The notes beneath the pieces were generated by a model, which was not told the origin of the DNA, made no database searches, and saw only the letters and a program-made list of their open reading frames with translations. A DNA stretch of 64,000 nucleotides from Thelonectria olida (lineage: Eukaryota; Ascomycota; Sordariomycetes; Hypocreales; Nectriaceae): the NCBI GenBank assembly GCA_020736575.1, contig JAGPYM010000001.1, forward strand, positions 2,728,001-2,792,000, written 5' to 3'. Each line of letters begins with the position of its first letter. The first letter of the stretch is position 1. Shown here one piece after another: positions 34,214 to 46,535 of the stretch. The translations under genes and the position numbers were made by a program.

Positions 34214-36361
34214 TTACTGCCAGGGCCAACCGGCAGCAGCGGCAGTAGCCGTCACGTAGACAGTCTCGGTCACGGTGTGGCCGGTGCAAGTCTTGCCACT
34301 GGCACCAGACAATCCAGTGCTGGTAGGACGAACGCGGCGAGTTCGGGTTCGGACTCTCTGAGTGCGGGTGCGAACGGGAGTCTTGGGCGTCTCAGTTGGG
34401 GTTCCGACTGGGGTGCCAATGGGAGTGTCAACAGGCTCCTCATCGCAGTCATCGTCATCACCAGAGTCGGGAGCACCCGGAGTGGCGGTGGGAACGGAAG
34501 GAGTCACAACAGAGGTGATGATGCTGGTGGGCTCAAAGACAGCCGATGATTCAACAGCTTCAGCAGAGGACTCAACGGCGGCGGCAGATGAAGCAACGAC
34601 AGTCTCCTCGCTAGAGGGAGCGGTCAGAACATCAGAGACGGCCTCGGAAAGGGTGACGAGGGAAGGGCGGGGAGCGTCAGAGGGCAGAGTGGTGGTCTCA
34701 GCGGCGGACGACTCCTCGACAGCCTGGACAGAGCTGGAGACAACGGCGACCTTGGTGGATGCGGCAGCGGTACCAGCGGCAGCAGTGGCTGACGTCTTCA
34801 CGGCAGCGGCCGAGGTAGCAGCAGCAGAAGTCTTGACAGCGGCAGCCGAGGTGCCAGCGGCGGCAGAAGTAGAGCTGCCACTGCTGCTACCGCTACCGTT
34901 GGACATGCAAGCAAAGGACATCTTCTTGACAGCGGAGCCAGTAGTGGCACCAGCAAGGCTCCAGGTCATGGAGACGTAAGGCCAGCAGATACGGCCATCC
35001 GTCATGGTAACCATGTCACCGGCAACGTAGACGTCATCAGAGGTGATGGCATCGCCAGTAGCGGTGCCGGAGCTGGTCACGAGCTGGAACTTGGTGCCGG
35101 CAAAGGTACCACGGCAGCCCATAGCATCAAAGTCGCAGATGGGGTTGGAGATCTCCTCCCAGGAAACGAGGGCGTTGGACTTGTCAAAGGTGGCAACGTG
35201 GGCGTTGGAGCAGTCGTTGGAGCCTGAGGTGAGCCAGTTGACCTGGCTGTCACCGTCCGCAGAGCCAACCACGGAGGTGGCCTGCTCGCCAACGAGAGTG
35301 TTCTTGTCCGAGAAGAGAGCGACAGCAACGTTTCGGTTGTTGGTGCGGTTCTTGGAAGTGGTGTAGCCAGAGCCCATCCATTCGTTCTCGGTGAGGTCAA
35401 TGGCACCACGGGAAACCCAGGAGAAGATGTAGGAGCTGGCGTCCTGGAAGCGAGCGAGGACACTGTAAGAGCCACTCATTCCACCCATGGGCTCGTTGCT
35501 GGCACCGTTGATGACATGCTCGTTGGAGACCTTGACGCCATCGTTGCTCATGCCCTGGGTCTTGGTGTTGAGCCAGATAGCACCCTGATCCTCAGCGCAA
35601 AGGGAAGCAAAGGGAGGAGCATCGGCCTCCTCAAAGGCGATACCAGTGTTGTGGGAGCAGCCCCACGAAGAAGAGGCACCAGAGATGGTCTCAACTTTGC
35701 CGTCAGTGGTGATGTATCGGATGGCATCACCAAAGTGGCCAGAGGCAGAGCCCGAGGTGGCAGTGACAACAATGTAGGCGGCATAGTAGCCGGCAGTCTC
35801 AGAGAAGACGAGATCGCCGTTGATATCGGGAGACGCCAGAACGTTGTCTGAGTCGATTCCAGAACCACCAAGAAGGGTCTTGAAGGTCTTGACACCATCG
35901 GTGTATCGGTAGAGGACAGGAGTAGCAGTGCCACTGTTCTGGCCGGAGATGACTTCGTTGGTGAGCAAAGCTATAATAAGCCAGTTAGCAATAATCAACC
36001 AATGGCTTAAGAACTATCATTTATTACCGAAACCGTCGTTGTGGGCGACCAGACCACCAGCTTCTAGACCAGCGGAAATAGAGACGGCATCGCCAACAGC
36101 CGCAAAGGTGGTAGGGTTAACACCCTGGACATGGACACCAGTACCGCTGGAGTCAAGGTAGGCCAAGTAGGCCGTCTTGCCATCGGGAGAGACAGCGAAG
36201 GGGGTTCGTCGATGGTGAGGATAGCCGGTCCAGTATGCCTCCTTGATAGGGTTGAAGGAGCTGGTCAAGGTCATAGAATCGACAAAGCTTTCGAGGGAAG
36301 AAGAGGTCAGGGCACCGGCTGCCAGCGCCAGGCAGGCAGAGAAGCTGAGGATACGAGACAT
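34214..36361 (-). CDS. Large secreted Ser/Thr/Ala-rich protein
   Basis: Exons (minus strand) are 36361-36028 and 35970-34214 (intron 57 nt), giving 696 aa. A clear signal peptide (SFSACLALAAGALT) is followed by a globular region of about 450 residues rich in Gly, Ser, Asp and aromatics, with repeated strand-like blocks such as TPFAVSPDGKTAYLAYLDSS. The pattern suggests an extracellular beta-propeller-like fold, but no family is recognised with certainty. From about residue 475 the chain is Ser/Ala/Thr/Val-rich with reiterated TSAAAVKTSA-type units, then Thr/Pro and Arg repeats (RTRTQRVRTRTRRVRP). The C-terminus (TETVYVTATAAAAGWPWQ) is not a GPI signal. It may be a heavily O-glycosylated cell-wall or matrix protein. 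Confidence 0.82.
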
Positions 36362-38522
36362 GGTGATAGAAGAACGAGAGAATCAGAAATAGCACGAAAA
36401 GAGAGTGGACTCGGTCGGTTTGGTAAAGATCGTGAAGAAGAAAATCAAAGAATGGAAATGACCCCAGGTCACAACTCTAAAGTCATCAAACAAAGTTGTA
36501 GATGTCTTCTGCCTTCTCTTGGGTCTGAAGGTGCCGCATACTCTCTTTTAAACATTGGTTTCGTCGGTTCTCCCCCGGCTCCCATCTCGTAAGCCCGGGA
36601 GCTACGGCGTCGGCCAAGGACCACGATACCGGGCTTCCAAGCGGTGGAAAAACTCCAAACATTCTGTATAAACTGACTTTGGGGAGCTTGGCCCCAGCGT
36701 GTAAAGGCTTTCATTTTACATCAGACAGGTAACAGGTGAGGGGGGAGGATAGCGCCGGGTTGGGGCGTTTCAACCCCCAGTCCAACTGTGGCAGGCCGGG
36801 ATAGAGCATCAGCTCACCCCACGGACCCTGCTCTTCGCTTCTGCGAGCAAGGCGGCGCCGGGTGAGCATACAGGTGGAGATTTAACGGCCGTCCGTCCAG
36901 TCTTGGCTTAAGTCTCTCGTGGGTTCGGGGAGCGATACCTCGAGGGACGGTTTCGAAAACGCGCCTCTGGCAGTAAACGAGATGGAAGCTCACCAGGAGC
37001 ATGGCGAGAACACGAGGCCACCTCAGAAGTTGGGTGACTTGTCTCCTGCGGGGTACTACCCCTAATTTTGTAGGGGTTAAGTTCTAGGCTGGCCTAGGAT
37101 CTCGATATCGTGGCTAGTTGCTGCTGGATTTCGGGTTCTGGATCCAAGGGCTGGCTGCCGTGGCGGGATCCGAAGGGTTGACGTGCCGTCTCGGTTGATG
37201 TTGAGCAAATCCTACTAGACGCCCCGGGCTGTATGCCACTGACGAAGGAAACTTTTCGATGTAAACCAAACATGGGGATCAGGCCTCGAATGCCCAGGCT
37301 CTAGTGCGTCAAACAGGAGTTCTCGTAAGCGCCCCTGTTTCGCGAGGTTTCGTTGAGGTGCACTCTCGCATCCACCAGCAGACAGACTCCTCGAGCCAAC
37401 AAGTCGGTCCCGATCAAATAATCTATTGATGAGATAGATTAGCTATCCCTTTTTGTTAAGGTGAGAGTACATAGATGACCAGCTGTCCCTTGTCGGACAA
37501 TTTTTTTTTAAACTTCAATGACAGGGCGCTTCATCTCCATGAACTCACGGTCTTTGAAATTATGGACGATGTGACATGGCCATGACCCGCCCCCTTGGTA
37601 AACATCATGGGCGAGAAGTTTCCATTTTGAGACAACTCAACAAGGCAGCACACGGGGACTGGTTCGATCTGCCGGGCTCTGGGAAACGAAGGGGATCCTC
37701 AAGACGCAACCCGCTGATGACGAGGAAGAAGCTGCGGATCCTCGAGGGGGGCGATAAATAACGGGACGTGGTATTGCATTGGCGACTTGGTGCCAAATAA
37801 GAAACGGGATGAAACACGACTCGCTTGGTGGAAGATGGACGAATGCGTGGACGACGACGAGGTTTCGTTTTAGTTTTTCCGGCTCATCCACGTGAACAGG
37901 ATGAGTAAGGTAATGAATCAATCCGAAGTTGAGCTTGGAAAGAAGGTTGTGTTACAAGGGATTTGGACTTTGGAGGTGAACTGGCCAGTAAGAAAAAGGC
38001 AACGTTTTCAGGGGTTCAAGGGTCTGTCTCATGGGCGCCTTCCCTCCTTGAAAGCCATCCATCCATCCAGGCACCTCAGGCAGGAACCGACTTGCCGAGC
38101 TCAAAAACAGATCTCAGGCAGGAACGGCCCTCACAGCACCAAACGGACGGCTAAGTCCTCGCCTACCCAGGCAGTTAACCGCCTGCGTTAAATAACTAAG
38201 GTACCTACCCAGCCGTCCATAGGTTGTTGCAGATAGACGCTGCCGTCGTCTATGATCAGTGAGGGCGGCCGCCCCTACAGGCCAAGCTATCCCCATTCCA
38301 GCGCCATAAGACTCACTGATCAATGAAACGTCTCGTATTCACCCAACAGGAGGCGAAAAATAGCCGTCTTTTGATTACGTGACGATGCCAAATGAATCTG
38401 CCTCTTGGTGGTTAATTACTTGCTTCATCCTCATCCCCCACACCAGCACAACCTAGGCTTCATCTCGCTTTCATCGTCTTTCGCTTCACCATCGCAGTAC
38501 TAACAAGCCTTCTTTTCTTCCG
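36362..38522. other. Divergent intergenic region
   Basis: 2.2 kb between two divergently transcribed genes. No gene is recognised and only short ORFs without domain signal occur. The last ~100 bases before 38523 are CT/CA-rich 5' leader. Confidence 0.5.
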
Positions 38523-39576
38523 ATGGCCGGCTTCGCGGTCAAGCCCTTTGAAGGCGTTTCCTTCAACACGGTTCTCATCACCGTCGCACTCATAGGTGGG
38601 GTCATTTCAGTCATCTCAGGTCTCTTGACCTTCATAGCAGGCACCGCCATTTCGCACACCGGCGGTCGTGAAGGCGTGCTTCTCAAGGACCTTGCTCTCG
38701 TCTCAGTATGCTCTCTCCTTGTCCCGGCTCGTCCAGCAGAGGGCTAACCAGAGCGCGTTCTTGTAGTTTGACGGAATCATTGCCAACAATGACACGTCCG
38801 AGTTTCTCGTCCACCTCTACTGGTTCGTAAACGCCTTTGCCTGGGAGTATCCCGATGCCCCAGATGGGATTCCAAAAGCCGGCATAGCTTCCACGGGCCT
38901 TCATTTCCGCGCCGATATCCTTGGAGACCTTCACGGCATCGCCGACCAGCTTCAAGTCCCCAAAGGCGACTATGACTGTCCCCGCCTGGGTAGCTTTTAC
39001 CCATCCTGCAAAAACATATTTTTCGAGGCGTGGAGGTCATATCTTATACAAGATGGCTTGCCTCTCGTCGGTTGGTTGACATGGATTATGCTCATCTCTG
39101 CTCTCGTCATCGGAACCCTAGCCATGGCCCAGGAATGGATGATCAGGAAACGCCCTTATTGGATGCGGTGCCGATGTATCTTCCTCAAGCGCTTCTGCCC
39201 TTGCCCCAAAGGTACAAGGGAGGAGATTGAGAAGCTGGACGACTATTTTTGGGATAAGGTTCGAGCGTCGTACTGGGGTTTGGTTGCGGCATACTTCCTG
39301 CTCCCAGCCGCCCAAGCTACTTTCGCCTCCATGTTCTTTATCCAGTGGATGGGCTATCTCGACGATAGACTGCCCAAGGGCTTCAGCATGGGTGTCAGAA
39401 GGGACTTGAAGGGCGAGGGACTGTTGTGGGCGGCCTTCTTCTCCAGCACAGTGAGTGCGCTGTGCATGCTGGTCAAATGGCGAATGAGCCGACGGCCGAA
39501 GGGTTGGATTGAGGAGCAGCACATGCCTCCGTTGGAGAGGGAGGGACCTGGTAATAACGGGAGGTATACTGACTAG
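38523..39576 (+). CDS. Unrecognised fungal multi-span membrane protein
   Basis: Exons are 38523-38705 and 38767-39576 (intron 61 nt, gtatgc/ttgtag), giving 330 aa. There are about four hydrophobic segments: residues 17-42 (VLITVALIGGVISVISGLL), about 178-200 (WLTWIMLISALVIGTLAMA), about 246-268 and about 292-308. An extracellular-type loop between the first and second holds NDT and two Cys (PRLGSFYPSCKN), and a Cys-rich cytosolic motif follows span 2 (CRCIFLKRFCPCP). I do not recognise the family; it could be a sensor or accessory membrane protein. The cysteine cluster could be palmitoylated, which is inference. Confidence 0.8.
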
Positions 39577-40021
39577 AGGGCGAATAGCTGTCTGTGTCCA
39601 TGTAGGATGTAGGTAATAAGTAGATCAATGCAAGAGCCGCAGCGAGTGCAGTGCAACTTGTAAATGATGAACTAACTACGTACGAGCAACTATCTATATT
39701 CTCCGCTCGCCTTCCCTTACTCCATTCTATCAGCCCCTCCAAACTTGACCAAATGAATGCCACCACATTTGTCAGGGAACCCCGCAATCCCGCAATCCCC
39801 AGGTCGGCCTCTAATCAATCAGCTTGACCGACGACGGTGTGACCGGCTTCCTACTAGCATTCACCCGGGTCCGGCCCCGGACTTCGACTGGCGTTTGTCT
39901 TAAGTTAACGGTCCCTTATCTATTTGTATGAGGTACAGTGCCCAATTGGCCGACTCTCTCCCCTTTGATTATTACTCCGGAAACTACAGTTCCAACTGTC
40001 TATACATCCGTGCAGTCCAAG
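39577..40021. other. Intergenic and 5' leader of aldolase gene
   Basis: The frame upstream of 40022 is open back to 39938 but begins with GTG, so it is treated as leader. No other feature is seen. Confidence 0.5.
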
Positions 40022-41239
40022 ATGTTGTCCTCGGCACCTCTGCGTCGACTAGCAGCAGTCAGTCGTCAGTCTGCTCGTTCATTCAGCCATACCAGGCCTC
40101 AATCTCGTCTCATCGTCCCCTCATTGCACTTCTCCCAGCCTCTCGCGAAATCACAACCCACTGTCACTGTCCAGCACTCGGCGTCTTTCGCCACAAGTGC
40201 CGAGGCCGTCGCCCCCGCGCTTGAGCCTACTCCAGCATCACAACAACAACAACAGGACGAGAACCAGAACTTCGCCGCCGTCGCTACGGGCGGAATCCCT
40301 TATCCAGGTATCCCCAAGATCGAAGACCCGTACAAGAAGCGCCAATGGCAGCTCGAGCACATGGCCGGCGCATTCCGCGTCTTCGCTCGCTTGGGCTTCA
40401 CAGAAGGAGCAGCAGGGCACATATCAGGTTCGTGGACTGATTTGTCCGTTTAACTGCAATGGCGAACGAAGACTTACCCGCTGCCTAGTTCGCGATCCCG
40501 TCGACCCTGATACCTTTTGGATCAACCCGTGAGTCATCCCCAGGATGACATGACAAAAGATGAAAGCTCGCTCACAGCTACCGCAGAATGGGCGTGCACT
40601 TTGGCATGTTAAAGGCGAGCGACATGGTCCACATCGACGAGAACGGCAAAGTAATCGGAGGCAACCGCGTGGCCGTCAACGCCGCCGGCTTCATGATTCA
40701 CTCAGCCATTCACAAGGCCCGCCCAGACGTCCATGCTGCCTGCCACGCGCACTCCAAGTATGGCAAGGCGTGGTCGACGTTCGGACGGCCGCTGGATATC
40801 ATCAACCAAGACGCCTGCATGTTCTGGAACAACCAGAGCGTCTACTCGAGCTTCGGCGGCGTCGTTCTCGCCGCCGAGGAGGGCGAGCGCATCGCTGAGG
40901 CCCTAGGCCCCGTGAACCGCACCGTGGTCCTGCAAAACCACGGCCTTCTGACGGCGGGCGGGACAGTCGACGAGGCGGCGTATTTGTTCTCGTTGATGGA
41001 GCGGTCGTGCGAGGTGCAGCTTCTCGTGGAGAGTGCCGGGCTGCCCAAAGTTCCCATTCATGAGGAGGAGGCCAAGTTTACGTACGAGGTCAACGCCGAT
41101 CCAGTAAGTAGTCGCTCGATAATCAAGGAGAGAATGCGGATGCTGACGCCGCTACTAGGAAACCCTTTACACTGAGTTCCAGCCTGATTTGCGGTATGAG
41201 ATTTGGAAATCTAAGGGAGAACTCACGGATGGGCTATAG
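40022..41239 (+). CDS. Class II aldolase/adducin-family protein, mitochondrial-type presequence
   Basis: Four exons: 40022-40427, 40489-40528, 40587-41103 and 41159-41239, giving 347 aa. The N-terminus (MLSSAPLRRLAAVSRQSAR) is basic, Ser-rich and lacks acids, a mitochondrial targeting style. The class II aldolase fold covers about residues 112-325. Metal ligands are H202 and H204 in AACHAHSKYGK and H267 in LQNHGLLTAGG, all present; a Glu/Asp proton donor is plausible. The family includes sugar-phosphate aldolases and epimerases, and fungal members of this subgroup have no agreed substrate. The second exon is only 40 nt. It is a neighbour of a flavin amine oxidase, but no pathway link is shown. 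Confidence 0.9.
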
Positions 41240-41530
41240 AGAGATAGAAGCAACTTGATACCAGAGGAATTGATTCGTCATGACACCGAGAGCTTACAGT
41301 GAGGAGGCTCTTTCAACACCAGTCATTCTTCGAATATCTTCCTTGGGCTATCCAAGTGAAAAGCTGATTGCGTCGTCTCGAAATACATTTGTCCAGAGTA
41401 GCTGATAAATCGCATATCAGGATGCAATCCGAGCTGTTGACCAAGAAACGAGTTATAAATACACAGCCCATACCTGAAGCACGATTGTCTTACATGAATT
41501 CGTCTCATACATCACACACATTGGCTACCC

Positions 41531-43001
41531 TTAAAGCCTAGGAATCATCAGCTCATCCGCCACCGGCCTCAAAGCAGTCAACACTTCATCAGCACACCGG
41601 CTCCCCGCCGCCAGCGAGCCCTCAATATGTCCCCTCCACACACAACTCGTCTCCGAGGCTGCAAAATGCAAATTGCCTTCAACCGCCCACTGGTCCTCCG
41701 CCAAATCCCCCATGTGCGCCGTCGGCACTACAGGACATGGCACTTGGCGGCTCCAGCTCTCCGGGTCGAAGCCTGACCAGTCGATGCTGATAGGGCTCGG
41801 GAAGGGCGTGTAGTCGCTGAACAGATCGCTTACATGCGCTGTGAGCCTCGCCCGCCGCGAGCAGTTGCATCTGTTCCACAGGGCACGACCAGCCTCACCA
41901 GCGATAACACATGTCAGCGAGTAGACCCCGTCCGCATCTGAAGAAGTATCGCGCGTCTCCCAGAAAGGACCCTCCATGCTCTGCGAGAAGCCGTTCAGGC
42001 CCTTCTCGCGCCACCAGGGCTGCTCGTATGTCAGCACAGCCTCTGCGTGGAAGCCTGGCTGCTCAAACGTCTGCATCCACTGCTTATGCTCGCCGAGTGC
42101 AGGACTAAAGTCAATGCCCAGGGACGAGGCGTGAACAGCAAGCACCACACGGGCGCACTGGAAGACGTCGCCGGTGAGTGTGGTCAGCACAACCTTGTTG
42201 CCCGAGGTCTGGTCGATTGACTGCACGGCCTGCGACAGCTGCAGCGACCCAGGAACCAGACGGTCGGCGATGGCGTCGCACAGCGACAGCGCGCCGCCTC
42301 GGAAGCGCAGACGGCGACTTGGGCGGGTAGGCTGGCCGATGGCGTTGAGGAAGCCACCAGCGGTCTTGCAGACGAGGAGGAAGTAGAGTGCAGGAACGTC
42401 GACGGCTGTGAGGCCGAAGTTGGTGGCGGTCCAGTTGTCGGCGAGTTTCTGAATGGTTTGGGTGGCGCCCTGAGAGACGACAAGCTCGCGGACGTTCATG
42501 GAGCCGAAGTTGGGAAGCCACAGGGCTGGGTTGTTCAGGTCGACGCGCTGGGAGAGGCCGTCGAGGTTATCACAGACTCTCAAGTAAGAGCGCTGGTCAA
42601 GCTCAGAGAACTGGATATGGATCAGCTTCCATTCAGATTTGACAATTGACAACACTCACATTAGGAGTAGAACCGTGCTCATAGCCTCCAACACCCTTCA
42701 TCACACTCTTCCCAGCCGCAAGTTTCTCCTCCATCATTTCAACACCAAGATGGCGAACCAGGTTGTAAGCGCGGGGCTGGTGAACATCATCAATCCAAGC
42801 CCCAGAGACAGCTTCGCGGAGCCGGCCGCCGATCTGGCCATGGGCATCAAGGACTAGGCATGAGATGCCGGCCTCTTGAAGCTCGTAGGCGGCATTGAGA
42901 CCGCTGGTGCCAGCACCGACGACAATGACCTCGGCGGAGCGTTGGGGACGAGAGACGAAGCTCCGGTCTCGGGGCGCTGCGTCGACAAGCGTGGCTGCCA
43001 T
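41531..43001 (-). CDS. Flavin-containing amine oxidase (MAO-like)
   Basis: Exons (minus strand) are 43001-42660 and 42610-41531 (intron 49 nt, gtgagt/atccag), giving 473 aa. The Rossmann dinucleotide motif VIVVGAGTSGLNAAYEL (G29, G31, G34) ends at an acid (LVLDA), followed by GQIGGRLRE. The C-terminal FAD-contact segment is WRGHIEGSLAAGSRCADEVL, close to the EGA-x2-SG-x2-A pattern of monoamine oxidases. No signal peptide is evident. Such enzymes oxidise primary amines to aldehydes with H2O2 release; the substrate is not resolved. The Cys that carries covalent 8-alpha-cysteinyl FAD in MAO-N and MAO-A/B (SGGC-type motif) is not evident here; the equivalent stretch reads AASETSCVWRG, so covalent flavin attachment is uncertain. 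Confidence 0.9.
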
Positions 43002-43939
43002 TGTGTGTCAGAGAACTGATGAGTGAAACAGAGAGCAGTGACGAAGAGAAAGAAGAGGCAGACGACTCCCACCAGAAATTAGAGGAAGCGACTCAAGCGT
43101 AAAAAAGAGACTTTATTAATAACATGGGAATTCCTAAGTCGAGGCCTGGGGACGCTCTCCCCGGCCCTGCCAAGTCTCCATCTCGAGGATCCCATGTCCA
43201 CCACGACCACAGCTCCGCCTGCATGGCGCAGAGACACCTTCTCGTTTTTTTGCCCGTTTCTGGTCCATTGCTTTTCTGCAGCTTCTTGGATGTTGAGGTG
43301 CTTGTTCTCAGCCCATCAGGCCATCTACATGACTCTACGGATTCCCCCGCGATTCCCTGAGGCCTAGACCGGAAAAGTAACCCGCATCACTGGGCTGCGC
43401 TACCGGTTGTCTTGTCCTTGAATGGAAATTGGAGCCATCTCACGTTTCTTCTTCCTCTTATTCGCTGCTTACTTGACTGTGTTGCCATATTCAGCAATCA
43501 TCTAATCAGACCAAGGCCTCAATTCCACAGCGATGATGCTTCATTGCCGACTGCAGTTTATTGCCTGTTTTCCGACTAGTCCTGACCAAGTCTTCTGTCA
43601 AGCACGTGGCTATCCCTGGTTGACCATGCACTAACTACCTAGCCAATATTGGGAAATACATGGCATTGATGCTGCAGCTTGCTGCAGCTTGCTGATAGCA
43701 TGGATGCATCTTCCTAAATACCTCCATCTTGGGGTAGTTTGGAGTTCATAGGTAGCAACGGATAGACTACTACCATGTCTATGAATAGTCATATAACAAT
43801 CAAATCACAGTTGGCATTCTTGTACTCTGAATCCACCACCAGATCAACCTTCAATATCGGTATCACCTCTGACACTACAATATCTCGGAACCCAGGTATA
43901 TAACCGCATTCCCATGTTATGGCATCTGCTCAAATTCAC
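43002..43939. other. Intergenic: amine oxidase promoter and S9 peptidase 3' flank
   Basis: No gene is seen. A small direct repeat (gcagcttgct twice) occurs near 43674-43693. Confidence 0.5.
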
Positions 43940-46041
43940 TTACTGGTCTAGGTTCAGCAGCCTGCGGCGCCACCACGCCTCTTCCTCTTCCAGCCACAGT
44001 CTTACGTTGTGAGGTTGAGAGAATCCATGGCCCTCATCTGGTGCAACAATGAACTTCACCACGCCGCCTTTCGCCCTGATGGCATCCGCTATCAGCTGCG
44101 CCTGATCCAGTGGCGTCACCTTGTCCTTTGCACCATGAAGTAACAGCAACGACGCCCTAATCTTGTCCACGTCGTACAGAGGGCTTCGTTCACGACAAAT
44201 TCTCTCTTTGTCTGCCTTGCTCGAGCCAGGTGACAGCATCAAATGGTCTGTATAATCCGACTCAAGCTTGTGCGTGGACTCGTCAAGCTTTTTAACGTCA
44301 CTGATGCCTGAGAGGCAGACACCCGCGGCAAACGTCCTCGGATGCCGTGTGAGAGTCCTGAGCGTGTTATAGCCGCCCGAGCTGACACCCGTGATTCCAG
44401 CCGCACCATGCCTCACTCGACCTTCCTCGACAAGGTATTCGACGAGCTCGGCGCCATCATCAGCGTCGACCAGCCCCCAATTTCCAAATAGAGCGTTCCT
44501 GTACTTCTGGCCATATCCGGTTGATCCCGCATGATTGAGCGCCAAAACAGCATATCCTCTTGAGGTAAAGTATTGAATCCGTAGTTTGAGGCCCGGGCCA
44601 TGATAAGAGGTCGGTCCGCCATGACAAATCATTATGAGCGGTGGGAGGGAACCGCTTGGAGCCTCAAACCATGGATTGTGCGGCAGCCACAGAAAGCCGT
44701 GAATTGTCCGAGTGGGCGTTTCCTTGGAGTAAATGGCTAGCGACTCCGGCAACGAGTACATCATTCTGTCAACCTTTTCCTCGCTCGAACTTCGTAAGAC
44801 TGTGAATGAGCCTTCGTCATCGCCTACCTCGAAACGGTACAAAGTCTGAGCATTATGCGATCCAGCAGCTATGACGAGGAAGGTGGTGTCGTCGACACGA
44901 AATAATGCATTTAGCACGACCTCAGTAATGAATGAGGCGCCTGCAAGAACTTTGCATGATCCGGTATCCAGGTCAATCAGAGTCAGTTCCGAAGTGCCAG
45001 CCTTCAGTGGGCAAGCAACTATCTGCCGTCTGGACAATGGGGCATAGGTGTGACTGGACACATCCATTAGCTACCCAAGTAATGACCCGTTGATAAGTTG
45101 GCAACTTGACATACCTGCCCTGAAACCAACGAATTTCTCCAAATTCGGCTTCGTCGAGTCTGGAATCGACCTGGACTTCAGTCGGAACGTTTTGGCCAGG
45201 GGGGAGACGGAACAGTTTGCGATACCCTCTTATCTCCTTGCAAAAGAAGAGAGAGCCGTCTGGTCCCCATCGAGGTTCAGCAACGCCCTCGCGATCCCCA
45301 CCAGCAATTAGGACAGTATTCGAGATGGAGCCATCCGCATGCCAGGTTGCCAAGTACAGCTTTGCCGCATCGAAGGGGAGATCGGGATGGTTCCACTCCA
45401 ACCAGACCAACTTGTTCCCATCTGGACTGAAGTACGGCGTGTAATAGAAGTCGGCGCTTGTCAGGATCCTTTTGACTTCTCCCGTCTGGGCATTGATGGC
45501 CACGATATAGTTCCGCACTCCAGCGGGAGTGTCAATTGTATGATCCTCTTGATTTGAGAGCACCCAATGATCCTTTGGGTTGGCATCGAAATCTGAATAT
45601 CTCAATTTTGATGCACCAGTGAGGGGGGAAACCTCTTTCGTGTCTGGGTTTAGGATATGGACGGTGTCATCCTTGTTTGAAAAGATGATTCGGTCATCCG
45701 GCAGCACAGCAAATGTCACTCCGCCATACTCATAAACAGAGTTCTTAGCACTGTATTCAGCAGGCAAAACATCATTGAGTGAAACCGCCTTGGTGAGTTC
45801 ATCGACGATAACTTCGATGATAGAGGTACCGCCTAACTCTCTGCTCTCCGTGTAGAAAGCTCGCCCAGATTTCTTCTAGGGCGCATCAGCATCAATCTAT
45901 CGCAAAGCATCTGGTAAAGAGTACACTGGCTCTTGGAGACGAAAGACTCCGGCTCTTGGAGACAACCGAGTCAACCGAAATTTCCGACTTCCACAGGCCG
46001 TACGGCGCCACACCCTTCGTAATCTTATCTTTCTCGTCCAT
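43940..46041 (-). CDS. S9 (prolyl oligopeptidase) family peptidase
   Basis: Exons (minus strand): 46041-45925, 45875-45115 and 45053-43940, giving 663 aa. The second acceptor is the ccag at 45057-45054; an earlier tag would create a stop. Residues ~1-380 form the beta-propeller typical of S9B/S9C (YFSPDGNKLVWLEWNHPDLP, EPRWGPDGSLFF). The C-terminal alpha/beta hydrolase has GVSSGG (Ser517), KDKVTP (Asp603) and DEGHGF (His635), a complete triad. The HGGP block at ~437 forms the oxyanion region. No signal peptide is found, so it is probably a cytosolic dipeptidyl/acylaminoacyl peptidase acting on short peptides. A 13-bp direct repeat lies at the end of exon 1. The gene is divergent from the TAP-like hydrolase. 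Confidence 0.92.
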
Positions 46042-46535
46042 GGCGTCGGGTGCGTGCCGTTTGAATGAAAGCAAGGCCTGAGGTGAGTAGGGTTGAGCAA
46101 TCTTTAACGCGGGAAAATCCCTGGATTGGTTCGGGCAATGTGGCAGGTCCTGGAGACCTTCCAGGCTGTAGACGTGATGTTGAAGCAAATAGAAAGCTGG
46201 CAATGACCCCTCATCGTCGTCAGATGGCAAAGGGCGGCCTGCTGCCCGACGGTACCTGCCTCTTGCAGTAGGGACCTTTTGAAACGGAACCTCCTAAGGA
46301 CGGGAGCAGCGGCCCACGACGGACCTGCCCGTTTGGAGAGCGTTCCAGCGGGCGGGTTGGACAACAGGGGGGCCGTAGTTAGCTGGGTTAGTGCTGGCAG
46401 GTGCCTACGGATCCCTATTGCATCACTACCCCTTCCATTCGATCACCTCCCCTCATCAACGTATCCCGTCTTTGTCTTCATTTTTTCAACCTCAACTATC
46501 TATTCAACCGTCGTGGATACACCAGCAAGTCTTCC
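46042..46535. promoter_or_regulatory. Bidirectional promoter, S9 peptidase / TAP-like hydrolase
   Basis: 494 bp between the two start codons, containing both leaders. The side towards the hydrolase is CT-rich (46420-46520). No specific operator was recognised. Confidence 0.55.

Noticed and set aside
39938..40021. Upstream extension of the class II aldolase
   Set aside because: The extra 28 codons begin with GTG, whereas ATG 40022 gives a clean mitochondrial presequence.
45062..45071. Earlier acceptor for the S9 peptidase second intron (tag before CTAATGG)
   Set aside because: It would put TAA in frame. The ccag acceptor at 45057-45054 restores a conserved-looking propeller strand without a stop.
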